DNA from: Rheum nobile
Lineage: Eukaryota; Streptophyta; Magnoliopsida; Caryophyllales; Polygonaceae
Direction of reading: 5' to 3'
NCBI GenBank assembly: GCA_027886185.1
Contig: WOAB01000056.1
Span: forward strand, 558,001 to 622,000
Length of the DNA: 64,000 nucleotides
Under the pieces are notes generated by a model, which ran no database searches, was not told the origin of the DNA, and saw nothing but the letters and a program-made list of their open reading frames with translations. The translations under genes and the position numbers were made by a program. Below, piece by piece: positions 32,309-42,756 of the stretch. The stretch's first letter is position 1; every line of letters starts with the position of its first letter.

Positions 32309-34267
32309 TAGGCCCCGCATAACGACCCGCTAATTCTTTCAGTGGGTATTGGAGCATATGATGTGAGGAGAATCCTGGTCGATTCAGGTAGCTCAGTTGA
32401 TTTGATGTTCTTCGACATGTTCAAGAAGCTTGGGAAGTCTCAGGGGGATTTGATTCTGGTCTCAACGCAGCTGATGGGGCTAGGAGCGCTGCCAGTATGG
32501 CCTTTGGGGATGCTCAGAGAGACCGTGTTGCTAGGTGGGAAGTCGGTTATCACAGACTTTTTGGTAGTCAACGTCTCGTCCTCCTACAACGCTATTTTGG
32601 GTTGACCCTGGCTGCACTTGATGGGAGCGGTGCACTCGACTCTTCATCAGCTAATAGTCTTTCCTCACGCGGGAAAGGTCGTGCGTGTGCACGGTGATCA
32701 AAGGGCAGCTCGACACTGCCTCAAGATCGATACATGGAGCCAAGCAGTGCACATGGTGCACGCAGTTCCGCAGGTGCTGGACGAGGTGGGTCTTTCGCCA
32801 TCAGAGAAGTCAATCGAATCACTGCAGAAAATCCCGGTTAGTAATTCCGAACCAGAAAAATATTTTTTAGTTGGAACTAACGTTTCAGGTGACGAATTGG
32901 ATTCTTTAGTGGGACTCTTGAAGAGAAATAGGGAGGTCTTTGCTTGGACCCCGTATGAGATGCCTGGATTGAGCCCTTCAATTGCTTGTCATCGTCTGAG
33001 TGTGCGTGAGACCGCTAAGCATGTGGTTCATAAGGCGATGCGGTCGTCTGTTCAACATACTGATGCGGTGCTAAAAGAGTTGCAGAAACTACAGGAAGCA
33101 GAGGCAGTGGCAGAGGTCCAGTATCCGACCTGGATGGCCAATACAGTTGTGGTCAAGAAGAAAAACGTGGAATGGAGGGTATGTGTGGATTTCACTGATT
33201 TGAACAGGGCATGTCCGAAAGACCTATTTCTGTTACCTAAGATTGATCAACTAGTAGATGCAACTGCAGGGCATGAGCGGATGAGCTTCCTAGATGCTTA
33301 CAGGGGTACCATCAGATCCCTTTGTACGAGCCTGACAGGGAGAAGACAACGTTCATAACGCCCAGGGGTAACTTTTGTTACAAGGTGATGCCATTTGGTT
33401 TGAAGAATGCAGGGCAACTTTTCAAAGGATGGTGGTCTCTTTATTTCCAGATCTCATTGGGAAGACAGTTGAGGTATACATTGATGATATGGTTGTCAAG
33501 AGCAGGAAGCAGGGTTCACATCTTGAAGACCTCCAAAGGGTTTTTGATATCCTGAAAGGGTCCAAGCTGTGTTTGAACGCTTCGAAGTGTGCTTTTGGTG
33601 TCGGCTCCGACAAATTTTTGGGGCATTTGGTCACCAGGAGAGGAATCGAGGCCAACCCGGATCAGATTCGGGCTATACATCAAATTCAAAGTCCCAACAA
33701 TGTTAAGGAGGTGCAGAAGCTTATAGGCATGGCTGCAGCGCTGAATCGCTTCATTAGCAAATCTTCAGATAAGTGTGACTCCTTCTTTAAATTGCTCAAA
33801 GGCGACCTGATCTTTCAATGGGATGAGGAGTGCGAGCAGGCGTTGGCGGAGTTGAAGAAATATTTGCAGGAGCCGCCAATTTTGTCAGTCCTGAGTGAGG
33901 ATGAGGAGTTGATCCTTTACCTCGCCGTTTCAGAGAGAGCAGTCAGCGCTGTTTTGATCAGAGAGGAGGGGAAAACGCAGTGGCTAGTCTATTATGTCAG
34001 CAAGACCCTTCTTGATTCAGAGAGATGATACACACCGATGGAGAGGCTTCTTTTAGCGTTGATCATGGCCGCCAGAAAGCTCAATCATTACTTTCAGGCA
34101 CATGCAATCAGAGTCGTAATGTCATATCCTCTCAAGTCTCTTCTTGCTAGTTCAGGCCTGTCTGGGCGCGTGGCTAGGTGGGCAGTGGAGTTGGGGCAGT
34201 ATGAGATTTCCTTCGTCCCGCGGACAACTATCAAGCAGATTGTGGCTGACGTGGCCGAAATATGCAA
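32309..34267 (+). pseudogene. Protease, reverse transcriptase and RNase H region of the Tat element
   Basis: Protease shows RRILVDSGSSVDLMFF around 32365-32415 (DSG active site). A TGA at 32603-32605 stands where relatives have Arg before PWLHLMGAV. RT begins with VVVKKKNVEWRVCVDFTDLN. Frameshifts at about 33305 and 33410 break the palm domain, but the YIDD active site is intact (33477-33488). RNase H follows (LYLAVSERAVSAVLIREE), with a TGA at 34026-34028. The frame ends at the LTR-like insertion. All three TGA/TAG plus the two shifts mark it as inactive. Confidence 0.88.
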
Positions 34268-35773
34268 TGTAAATATCGTTGAATAGCCTAGTTAAAGTAA
34301 AAGTCCTAACAAACCTACTAAACAGATGTATAGCAAACAAGTAAGGGTCGAACCCACAGGGAGGAAGTAATCAATCTATGTGATTATCAAACAGAGCAAA
34401 GTAAACAGGTTTAGTTGACTTGAGAATATGATTGGGGAAAGTCGTTCCACTAGAACGAGATCTACAATATAGAGATATAATTTGATCACAAAAATCTATT
34501 AAATCCAAGTTCTTTCACTATTCTTATGGTTGTTCCCACCCTGATCTTAAGTACTACCAATTCTCACAGTTGTTGATAGACTTATCACAATATCAATGGA
34601 AGAAAACCTTACCACTAACAAAGCAATAGCAATGCACACAAGGATATAGGATACATGCAAATAGAAGAAAATCTTACTATTCAACATGCAAATGACTCTC
34701 ACTCACGATTGCGCACTCGTATTCCACTATATGCAACAATCGTGTATGCTACTAGATATGCACTCGTATTCCACTATATGCAAATCCTAGCAATTGATAA
34801 ATAGTATTCAACCTAGTTGGCCAGGCTATGAAGAATAACGATAAATCAATAATCAATATAACCAAGAGAATCAAACCAACACACATAAGAATAGGAACAA
34901 GGAATAGAAATCTCACAAACGAATCAACTGTATTGCTTCAAACGTCTAGTAGAACAAATGTGTTTAGTTCTCCATGGGTTAAAACCCTAGAGGTAGAATG
35001 AGAACGAGTCTCTAGATTTCTAGATTGTGGCAACTAGGTTAACTAATATTGTTTTTAACCTAATACTAAAAAGTGTAAAAATAATAAAATAACAATAATA
35101 AAATAATAACAAAATAAGAAATCACGGGGAGAAGTTAATCCCGTATGGCAAACGAATTGAACAGCTGTTTCCACTAATTTGCCCAATCTCTCGGCCCATC
35201 TCCAACACGTGCGCGGCCCAATTCAAGCAGCTCATCCCAGCAAAGCATCAGCGGCCCACTCCCAGCAACAATATTCCCGCTGATGTCATGGTGATGACAC
35301 GATGACGCCATCACCTTCATTTCTTCAGCTTCAACACGCAGGCCTTCACGGTGGACTGGGCTTCTTCTCACCTTCCTCCAAATTGGCCCATCATCAAAAT
35401 CAGCATGCAGACCTCTATTTAATTACGCTGCTTTGCCTCACGCATATGGTCGCGGGGCGTCAGCTCCCACCGCGGGGCGCGGTGACTTCTCTGAGATCCA
35501 CCGTCGGGTCGCGGTGGCTCTGGCGCGGGGCAGTGACACTCGCCCACTCCTTTCTTCAGCTCTTCATTGCTACCAAGTGTTGGTAGTCTTCTCTACTAAA
35601 CCTCCAGCAAATCTTCATCCATCTTCATCTTCTTCAAATAAGTTATAAATCCCTGTATATCTTCAATTCTCTCCACAACTTCTGGATTACAGACTTAACC
35701 TCAAAACTAGTCATAAACTCCTCTAAATAATGCTAATAATTGCTAGTTAAGGTGTATGAAATGACACCTATCA
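34268..35773 (-). mobile_element. LTR-like insertion (probable solo LTR) between the two RNase H domains
   Basis: About 1.5 kb of non-coding sequence interrupts the Tat pol frame. On the minus strand it starts TGATAGGTGTCATTTCATAC and ends GATATTTACA (TG...CA). It carries near its end a CCCTGTGGGTTCGACCCTTA motif that I associate with plant retrotransposon LTRs. No clear 5-bp target duplication is seen, though GTGGCTGA occurs on both sides (34239 and 35774). A GC-rich patch lies at 35450-35540. The classification is uncertain. Confidence 0.55.
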
Positions 35774-37531
35774 GTGGCTGATTTTGTCGCTGAGTTTGTA
35801 GGCATTGAGGTGGATGAGGTCAAGCGCGTCTGGCAGATGTGAATTGGCCTACAGACGGATTGGGAGTTGCAGGTCGATGGCGCAAGCAACCGCAAGGGTT
35901 CGGGCGATACGATCAAAACCGCAGTCAAGCTGGGGTTCGAAGCGACCAACAACGAAGCCGAGTACGAGGCGTTGATCTTGGGTTTGATCGCGGCCAGAAA
36001 TCAGGGGGCAACTTCGATTACTGTGTATTCGGACTCACAATTGATTGTGAATCAGGTGACAGGGGAGTATGAAGCCAAGTCGGCTAGAATGCTAGCCTAT
36101 CTGGAGAAGGCTCGAAGCATCTTAGACGGGTTCGTGGAGTTTCAGATCCTACAGATCCCACGAGATCAGAATGAGATTGCAGACGCTTTGGCCACTTTGG
36201 CTTCATCAAGCACGGCTGGGGCAGACGCCATAGTTCACTTCGATGTGTTAGAGCGTCCTAGTATTGAGACGGAAGAGTCGTTCCCGGTTGATAGAGAACC
36301 GAGTTGGATGGATCCAATCTATGACTACTTAGACCGCAATTTGCTACTGTCAGATAAGAAAGAGGCGCGGCTCGTGCGTCTCCGGTCAGCCAGATTCTGG
36401 ATTTCGCCGCAGGGGATTCTGCATCGCCGATCTTTCTCTAGGGCATATTTGAGGTGTGTACCACCTTCGAGGGTTGAAGACACATTGTACGAGCTGCATG
36501 AGGGGGTGTGCGGTATGCATGCCGCAGGGAGAAGCTTGGCGAATCGAGCACAATCTCAAGGTGTCTGGTGGCCTTACATGCAGAAAGATGTCGAGTGCTA
36601 TGTGAGAAAGTGTGAAAAGTGCCAAAAATTCACGAAGTTAACTCATCAGCCAGCAGTTGATCTTCATCCTCTCACGAGCCCATGGCCCTTTGTGCAATGG
36701 GGGTTAGATCTAGTCGGACCCTTTCCGAGGGCACCGAGGAATAAGCATTTCCTGGTCACAGCTACGGACTACTTCACTAAATGGGTCGAGGCGAAACCCT
36801 TGACCAACATTAAAGACACCGACATCAAAAAGTTCATATGGGAATCTATCATTACTCGCTTTGGAATTCCTTATGCTTTGATTTCTGATAATGGGACTCA
36901 ATTCAGTAGTGTTGCGTTTAAAGCTTTTTTTGCAGGGTATGGCATCAAAAACTTTTACTCATCAGTAGCTTATCCGCAGGCTGAAGCCACAAACAAGGTG
37001 ATCTTGGACGGGCATAAGAAGCGGCTGGATGACGCCAAGGGACAGTGGGTTGACGAGCTCCCAGCTGTACTCTGGGCATACAGAACGACCCCCCGGAGGT
37101 CCACAGGAGAGTCTCCCTTCACACTCGCCTATGGCACCGAGGCGGTCTTACCCCTGGAGATTGGGCTGCCGGGTGTATGCACAGCATCATTCGAGCAGGG
37201 AGGCAATGATCAGGCTCTGGAGCGGAACATGGACCTGCTGCAGGAAAGGAGAGAGGCGTCCGCTATAAGGATGGCTGTGTACCAGCCAGAGTTGAGCAAG
37301 GCTTATGGCAAGCGGGTTAGGCATCGGTCTTTTGCTGTGGGGGACTATGTGCTGCGCAAAGTGCTCACCAACACCAAGGACCTGGCGGAAGGCAAGCTCG
37401 GACCAAATTGGGAGGGACCATACAGGGTCACGGCAAGCTCGGGCAGCGGATCCTACAAGCTGGAGGACATGGACGGGAAAGCAGTCTCGCGCACATGGAA
37501 CACTTCCAACTTGAGGAGGTTTTATATTTAG
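35774..37531 (+). pseudogene. Second RNase H and integrase of the Tat element
   Basis: The long open stretch from about 35867 begins with an archaeal-type RNase H (LQVDGASNRKGSG, NNEAEYEALILGL, VYSDSQLIVNQVTGEY, ADALATLAS). Integrase follows, with an HHCC zinc motif (ELHEGVCGMH...CEKCQ). Its catalytic residues are D in GLDLVGPFP, D in LISDNGTQF and E in AYPQAEATNKVI, and it ends in a GPYRV C-terminal domain. A TGA at 35838-35840 lies upstream of the RNase H. The 554-codon part itself is intact and is the best-preserved portion of the element. As part of a broken polyprotein it is probably not made. Confidence 0.9.
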
Positions 37532-37723
37532 AGACGCTTTTGACTGGGGGTACTCTTTTTCCTCTTTGTATGGTTTTGTCCCATGAGGTTTTCCTGCGAA
37601 GAGGTTTTAACGAGGCCCCCCGGGATCACATCCCTGCAAACATTTTATTTTGTTATGACTCGGTTTTGTTGAGAACTTTTGGCTTTTATTGCATTGAGTA
37701 TTTGAGCTATATGATTAGCAAAA
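37532..37723. other. Element 3' untranslated region before the tandem repeats
   Basis: T-rich sequence after the integrase stop (TAG 37529-37531), with no coding signal. Confidence 0.6.
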
Positions 37724-38170
37724 GTGTAAGTCCGGCACGGGAGCCGAATTCGAGCTACTCGTAGTCAGGCATGTATTTTCGTGGTAACGAGCCACATGGG
37801 CGTCGAATCCGAGCGACCCACGCTAGGCAAGAGCCAACAGTGTAAGTCCGACACGGGAGCCGAATTCGAGCTACTCGTAGTCAGGCATGTATTTTCGTGG
37901 TAACGAGCCACACGGGCGCCGAATCCGAGTGACCCACGCTAGGCAAGAGCCAGCTATGTAAGTCCGACACGGAAGCCGAATTCGAGCTACTCGTAGTCAG
38001 GCATGTATTTTTGTGGTAACGAGCCACACGGGCGACGAATCCGAGCGACCCACGCTAGGCAAGAACCAGCAGTGTAAGTCTGGCACGAGAGCCGATTTCG
38101 AGCTCCTCGTAGTCAGGCATGTATTTTCGTAGCAACGAGCCACACGGGCGCCGAATTCGAGCGACCCACC
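37724..38170. repeat. 116-bp tandem repeat, about 3.85 copies, in the Tat 3' UTR
   Basis: Copies begin at 37724, 37840, 37956 and 38072, an exact 116-bp period. They contain GCCGAATTCGAGCTACTCG and CAGGCATGTATTTTCGTGG. Short tandem arrays near the 3' LTR are characteristic of Tat/Ogre elements and have been proposed as a source of satellite DNA. Confidence 0.93.
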
Positions 38171-38329
38171 AATGAGTATGGGAATCAAACCAACGACCGC
38201 GGGGTCGTGGCCAAGGAAGATCAACCTTGCAAAACCTCGCACGGGCTAAATCGCGGTCGCGGTTTGGTCGAGAGCCGATTCTGGACCAATCGCATCGCTG
38301 TGCGTTTTTTGCACCGACGATGCGATAAC

Positions 38330-38488
38330 CGCACGGCCGTGCGTTTCGTCGCACGGGCCGTGCGATGCTTGCGGCAATTCAATTAAATTTTAATTCCAAA
38401 GGGGAAATGAAAATGCACCGTCGTGCGTTTATTTTGCACAGGCCGTGCGAAATCCGCGAGAATTCATTACCACATGCACGGCCGTGCG
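38330..38488. repeat. Cluster of CGCACGGCCGTGCG palindromes
   Basis: A perfect 14-bp palindrome lies at 38330-38343. Variants are at 38350-38364 (one extra G), 38414-38427, 38435-38449 and 38475-38488. They sit between the tandem repeats and the 3' LTR. Confidence 0.85.
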
Positions 38489-38613
38489 ATTCACGGAATT
38501 TCTTCGATGTCGGGGCTGAGAGCTCCAGGTTGGGTCGGTTTGACGAGTGGGCCGAGTTCTTTGTACTTCAGATCATCGGACCCATATAAGCTCCGACAAT
38601 CGGAGGGGCAAAT

Positions 38614-38947
38614 TGAAGAGGGAAATTATCCCACTTTCTATTAATAAGAATATCACCCTAATTAAATTAAATATCAATTCATAAAGGAGGGAAATCAGGT
38701 AATTAATAAGCAGGTTATTCCTTCTCTTTTATTCTACGCTCATTATTGATAGAGAATTAGGGTTTTGGAGTTAGAGAGCATTTTTTTCTGACTTGAGCGT
38801 CAGAGGTGAATCAGGGAATTCAAACCCCATCCCTTCGTTTTATTTCTGATTTCAGATTGAGAGATTGAAGATTGTTCGCGCCAATTCGAAGAGGAGATCA
38901 ATCGTTTCCTTTCTAAATTTATTATTGTTCAAATTCCTGCAACGACA
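38614..38947 (+). repeat. 3' LTR of the Tat element
   Basis: It is the partner of 30536-30883, preceded by a purine-rich GGAGGGG at 38601-38607 that can serve as polypurine tract, and followed by the GAAAC duplication. Confidence 0.9.
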
Positions 38948-38952
38948 GAAAC

Positions 38953-39409
38953 ATTTTTGCGTCCACTTTAACTCTAATTTTCATACTTTATGAGAAGTGA
39001 AGGTATGGAATTTTCTTCCATTTTCAGATCATTTCAACTCTCTAAACGAATATATATTCATATTACACTTTATAATGAAATAATTAAGTTCACACGTTAT
39101 CACAATTTATTAATCGTCAAAATAACATACAAACACAGACTTTGTGACTGAATATACCATTGCAAGCTAGGTTCCAATTGATTTTGGCCTACTTTATTCC
39201 ATATTTATCCCCTTTTTCTCAATCCCAACACTTGCAAATAACGAATAAACAATTGGTATGACGGAATAAAACACTATATTTCCTTCAACGTTTGTCTAAA
39301 GATTTATGTTCGAATATCCTTGACGACGTGTATGAAAATACTAAATTGAGAAGATCGCCACAATAAAATGACCACTACAAAACCCAAATTAACAATCTAG
39401 ATATACAGC
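38953..39409. other. AT-rich intergenic DNA
   Basis: Nothing gene-like is seen. It ends at the target site of the next MITE. Confidence 0.6.
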
Positions 39410-39417
39410 AATTCTAC

Positions 39418-39744
39418 CTAGGGGTGCTCAAATGTGGCCCGGACCGGAGAAATTATGGTACGATTTCCGATCCGGATATTTTTTTTAATCCGGTCCAGTC
39501 CAAATCCGGAAAAAATCGGTCCGGACTGGTTGGACCGTTTTTTTTTTTTTAAATAAAATAATAATAAGTTAGGAGTTTTAATGTTATTTTTTTTAGATAT
39601 TTTTCTTAAATATAATAAGTGAAGAGTTTAAATATTTTTTAGATATTAAATAGGAGTTTAAATAATTTTTTTAAAAAAAACAAATCCGATCTCCGGTCCA
39701 CACTTTTAAAAAAATCCGACTCATTGGACCAGATGAACACCCCT
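39418..39744. mobile_element. hAT-type MITE
   Basis: The ends are AGGGGTGCTCA and, reversed, AGGGGTGTTCA. Both are flanked by the octamer AATTCTAC (39410-39417 and 39745-39752), the 8-bp duplication of hAT elements. About 327 bp, with internal TCCGGTCC-rich and poly-T sequence. It has no coding capacity. Confidence 0.85.
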
Positions 39745-39974
39745 AATTCTACTAGTACGAGTAGAAATTCTACCGTGCAAAAGTTCCTAAAAAAAATCGT
39801 GCAAAAGAAAAAAAAACATTACTTAGCAAGGTTTTTCAAAAGTTTATCTAATTGTATACAATACCACAAATCCCTTTCCACCTTTAAACTTTTTGGCCGG
39901 CTGTTTCCACACCCTCCAATGCCCTTTACACCATGAATTCCTCTTTGTCTTCTTTTTCTTCCCCACCTCCTCCA

Positions 39975-39980
39975 TATATA
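39975..39980 (+). promoter_or_regulatory. TATA box of the small membrane-protein gene
   Basis: CCATATATACC lies about 90 bp upstream of ATG 40068. It also lies downstream of the earlier in-frame ATG at 39933, which argues against that earlier start. Confidence 0.6.
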
Positions 39981-40067
39981 CCCACTCATATCACCCTTAT
40001 ATCAACACTTGCTCAAACTCCTCTCCGGCCACCAACCACCGACTGCCACCTCTCAAACCACCGCGCA

Positions 40068-40412
40068 ATGGCCACCCAAGATTCCTCAATGGGCCAAAAC
40101 ACCTCCCAAAGGCCCCTAGCACTGGCCCTAGCCTTGGTGGCCGCAGTTGTGTTGTCACCCTTGTACGCTCATCGACACAGTAAGGAGACGCAGTATGATC
40201 TTAGATGGAGCTCCGGGTTTGTCCTTCCTGTGGTGCTAACCGGGCTCATTATAGCAATTAAAACGACTTCAATATTGTCGTCTTCATCATCATCATCATC
40301 GTTGTCGATCATACCCGAGTCGGACTCTTCATGGGTGCTTAGGATTGGGGGCTCATCTTGGGGGTTAGCTACAATTCTTGTTATGTTGTTGCTTGTGCTC
40401 TCTTGGAAGTAA
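40068..40412 (+). CDS. Small plant-specific membrane protein, three predicted helices
   Basis: 114 codons, single exon, in a good start context (GCGCAATGGCC). After a short polar N-terminus (MATQDSSMGQNTSQ) there is a hydrophobic segment at about residues 16-33 (LALALALVAAVVLSPLY). A second lies at about 47-62 (SGFVLPVVLTGLIIAI) and a third at the C-terminus (GLATILVMLLLVLSW). A serine run (SSSSSSSS) separates the second and third. It resembles small uncharacterised plant transmembrane proteins; I cannot name the family and infer no function beyond membrane location. The frame also extends upstream to 39933, but the TATA box position favours 40068. A plausible 3' region with AATATATA-type signals follows. 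Confidence 0.72.
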   Translation: MATQDSSMGQNTSQRPLALALALVAAVVLSPLYAHRHSKETQYDLRWSSGFVLPVVLTGLIIAIKTTSILSSSSSSSSLSIIPESDSSWVLRIGGSSWGLATILVMLLLVLSWK

Positions 40413-42010
40413 ATGGGATATATGCTTATAATATATACCCTCTTGGTTAGTTAAAGACAACTATAGGCCTTAATTTGTATGTTTCAGTTAGTTTCATAAG
40501 CTTTATATATATGTGTAATACATATTACAATGTTGTGTTTTTTTATTAATTAATTGCATTTAAACCTTTTTTTTTTGAATGACTTCCTCTTAAACGAATG
40601 TTCCTAATTCTTAACTTAAATGGTGCTAGGAGGGGAGATAGTGGTCCAGATTTGTGATTTTATTTAACTTTTGTAGTGAAAACTCGTCTAATTGTCACCA
40701 CTTAATCAGGGCAACAACGGTCAGATAACTTAAGTACTTTGTTTACACAAGGGATGCCTACAATATCCAGGGGATTTAGTGTACGGAAATGTCTGGAAAA
40801 TGTACTTAATACTAGATTAAAAATGCAAAATCTGCAATTTCTTGCATTACAACTTGCAAGGTTGTGTGATACTTATGGACCTCTGGTAGTATTCAAATTG
40901 AGTAATTGACCCATACATATAAAGAGAATTTTGGGTTCATTGACCCTTTAAGAATTTTTAATTAATAAAAAAGACCCCTATTAATTTTTATGTATTTTTC
41001 CTACCCCTACTAGCTTATTTTTTTATTTTTTTTCTTCTTCTTTGTTTTTTTTCTCTCTAAAATATTATTTTTTAGGATTTAAGGTTTAAGGAATAGGGTT
41101 TAGGGAGTAGGGAGTATGGTTTAAAGAAAAGGACCCATTTTTACTAGGGTCTATTAATTTAAAAAAATATTTATCAAATGGTCATTTACTTATCTCACCG
41201 CATATCAAAAGAGTCACTCTTGATTTTATTGGGCCTGATGTATTTTCTTTGGGCTGGCCTAATAAGTCTGATGTACTCTGAACGGTAGTATAAGCTAAAG
41301 CACCACTCTGTCTCACGTAGTCACGTGTGCTAGTAGATTCTAAAACATCTGTGTATGAGAATTCGAATTTCTAGGTAATTAGACAAGTTTTAGTTTAGGG
41401 AATTTGAAGATTTGCAAGTTTGGCAATCCCCCTTTTTTTTTTTTATATGGTAAAAATTAGACCGGAAATCACAGAAGAATCGATTTCTCAGTCTATAGCA
41501 TCCTTGTGAATGAGAATTACAAGTTCTAGATTAGCTCATACATCTTCCAAGAAACTCCGCTGACCTAGTTTTGCAATGAAATCGACTATCACGTTTGTTT
41601 CTCGAAAGACATGATAGATCTGCACTGAAAAAAACAATTGTAAAACACAAAGGATATTAGAAATTAAAATTTAATATCTCAAGGACAGTGTCAGATTTTT
41701 TTAAGAACGTTCACAATAGTAAGGTTATTGCATTTAAGTTGAATGTCGGTAGTGTCCAGTTTTACCAGGGCATTTCTTACTACAAGCGTTTTCGTTTTTA
41801 GAGGGGTTGAGAAACTACATTTATCCCAAAAAAGGAAGGTTGGTTTACATGTGATGTTTCTGAAAATATAGTCAAAACTATAATCACCATTAGTTTTGGT
41901 TGATCCATCTGTATTAATTTTTATTATTATGTTATCCGGTGTTTTGTGTTTTTTCCATTAATTTTCTGAATATATGTATAATTTGGATAGATTTATATAT
42001 GCAACATATC
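40413..42010. other. 3' region of the membrane-protein gene and AT-rich intergenic DNA
   Basis: No further gene is seen. Short degenerate TTTAGGG-like runs occur at about 41080-41120. Confidence 0.6.
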
Positions 42011-42028
42011 AAGATGTCAGTCATGTTA

Positions 42029-42740
42029 GAAACGCTCCCATGGGAGCCGACCCTAGCTTTGGCTGGGCTGAAGACCCCCTCCGCCGCTCCGACCGAGCCT
42101 CCGATCCGCACCGCCCCCGCCGACGCCACTCACTCCCAGGAATTTCAAAACCATCGGCCCACCGACATCCGCGCCCACCGGCATCCGAGCCCACCGGCAT
42201 CCGCGCCGCCTCACCGGCACCCGTCGAAGTAGATCTGGGCCTTCGCCGGGAAGACGTCGCCTTCGCCAGGAAGACGCCGACGACCCCCCTCCCGCCTCCT
42301 TCTCCTGCCCGTGTTTATTTGTGCCGGCGACCCCCTCCCTTCTCTTGTTTGGGGTTTCGGTTCCTCAGATTGGATCCGTAATCCTGTTTACAGTGATGGA
42401 TGGGTTTGGCGGTGAGAAGGAGGAGGGTAAAACTTGTGGATCTTTTTTTTTTTTTTCGTTTCTGTTGCAAAGCACACTTTGGATGATGAAGCTTACCTTG
42501 ATGATGAATCGAGTTGTAGTTCCGGCATGGTAGATGATGACCATCCTTCCGACAGCGCAGCGGTTGTTTGTGCTTTACTCACCTCATTTCTAGGTTGTTT
42601 TGCTTTATCATGTCTTAGTTTGTTTCGTTTGTTGTTTGTCTTTGCATTTCTTGTTTGTTGTTGTATTATCGGCTAGTCCGGTTGTCAGTTTTTGACCTCT
42701 CGAAGTTTCAGTTCGAATTCTTACTTTATCAAAAAAAAAA
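42029..42740 (+). mobile_element. Non-LTR retroposon with poly-A tail and 16-bp target duplication
   Basis: GATGTCAGTCATGTTA occurs at 42013-42028 and 42741-42756. Between them lie 712 bp ending in ten As. That is target-primed reverse transcription (LINE, SINE or processed copy). The first 330 bp are GC-rich (repeated CACCGGCATCCGxGCC); the rest is TG-rich with a T run, ending GAATTCTTACTTTATC before the A tail. I find no reverse transcriptase, so it is a truncated LINE or a non-autonomous retroposon. Confidence 0.85.
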
Positions 42741-42756
42741 GATGTCAGTCATGTTA

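Larger units (their letters stand above)
30536..38947 (+). mobile_element. Ty3/gypsy retrotransposon of the Tat lineage, flanked by GAAAC
   Basis: Short LTRs (30536-30883 and 38614-38947, TGAAGAGG...GACA) are flanked by GAAAC at 30531-30535 and 38948-38952. The interior reads gag, protease, RT, RNase H, a second (archaeal-type) RNase H, integrase. That double RNase H and the CVDFTDLNRACPKD-type RT motif are hallmarks of the Tat lineage. The reading frames carry several TGA/TAG stops and two frameshifts, and an LTR-like insertion separates the two RNase H domains. Tandem repeats precede the 3' LTR, as is typical of Tat. Confidence 0.93.

Noticed and set aside
39933..40067. Longer N-terminus for the small membrane protein
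   Set aside because: The TATA box at 39975 lies downstream of this ATG, and the added segment is low-complexity. The 40068 start has better context.
41080..41120. Telomere-like TTTAGGG runs
   Set aside because: Only two or three imperfect, non-tandem units; chance in T/G-rich DNA.
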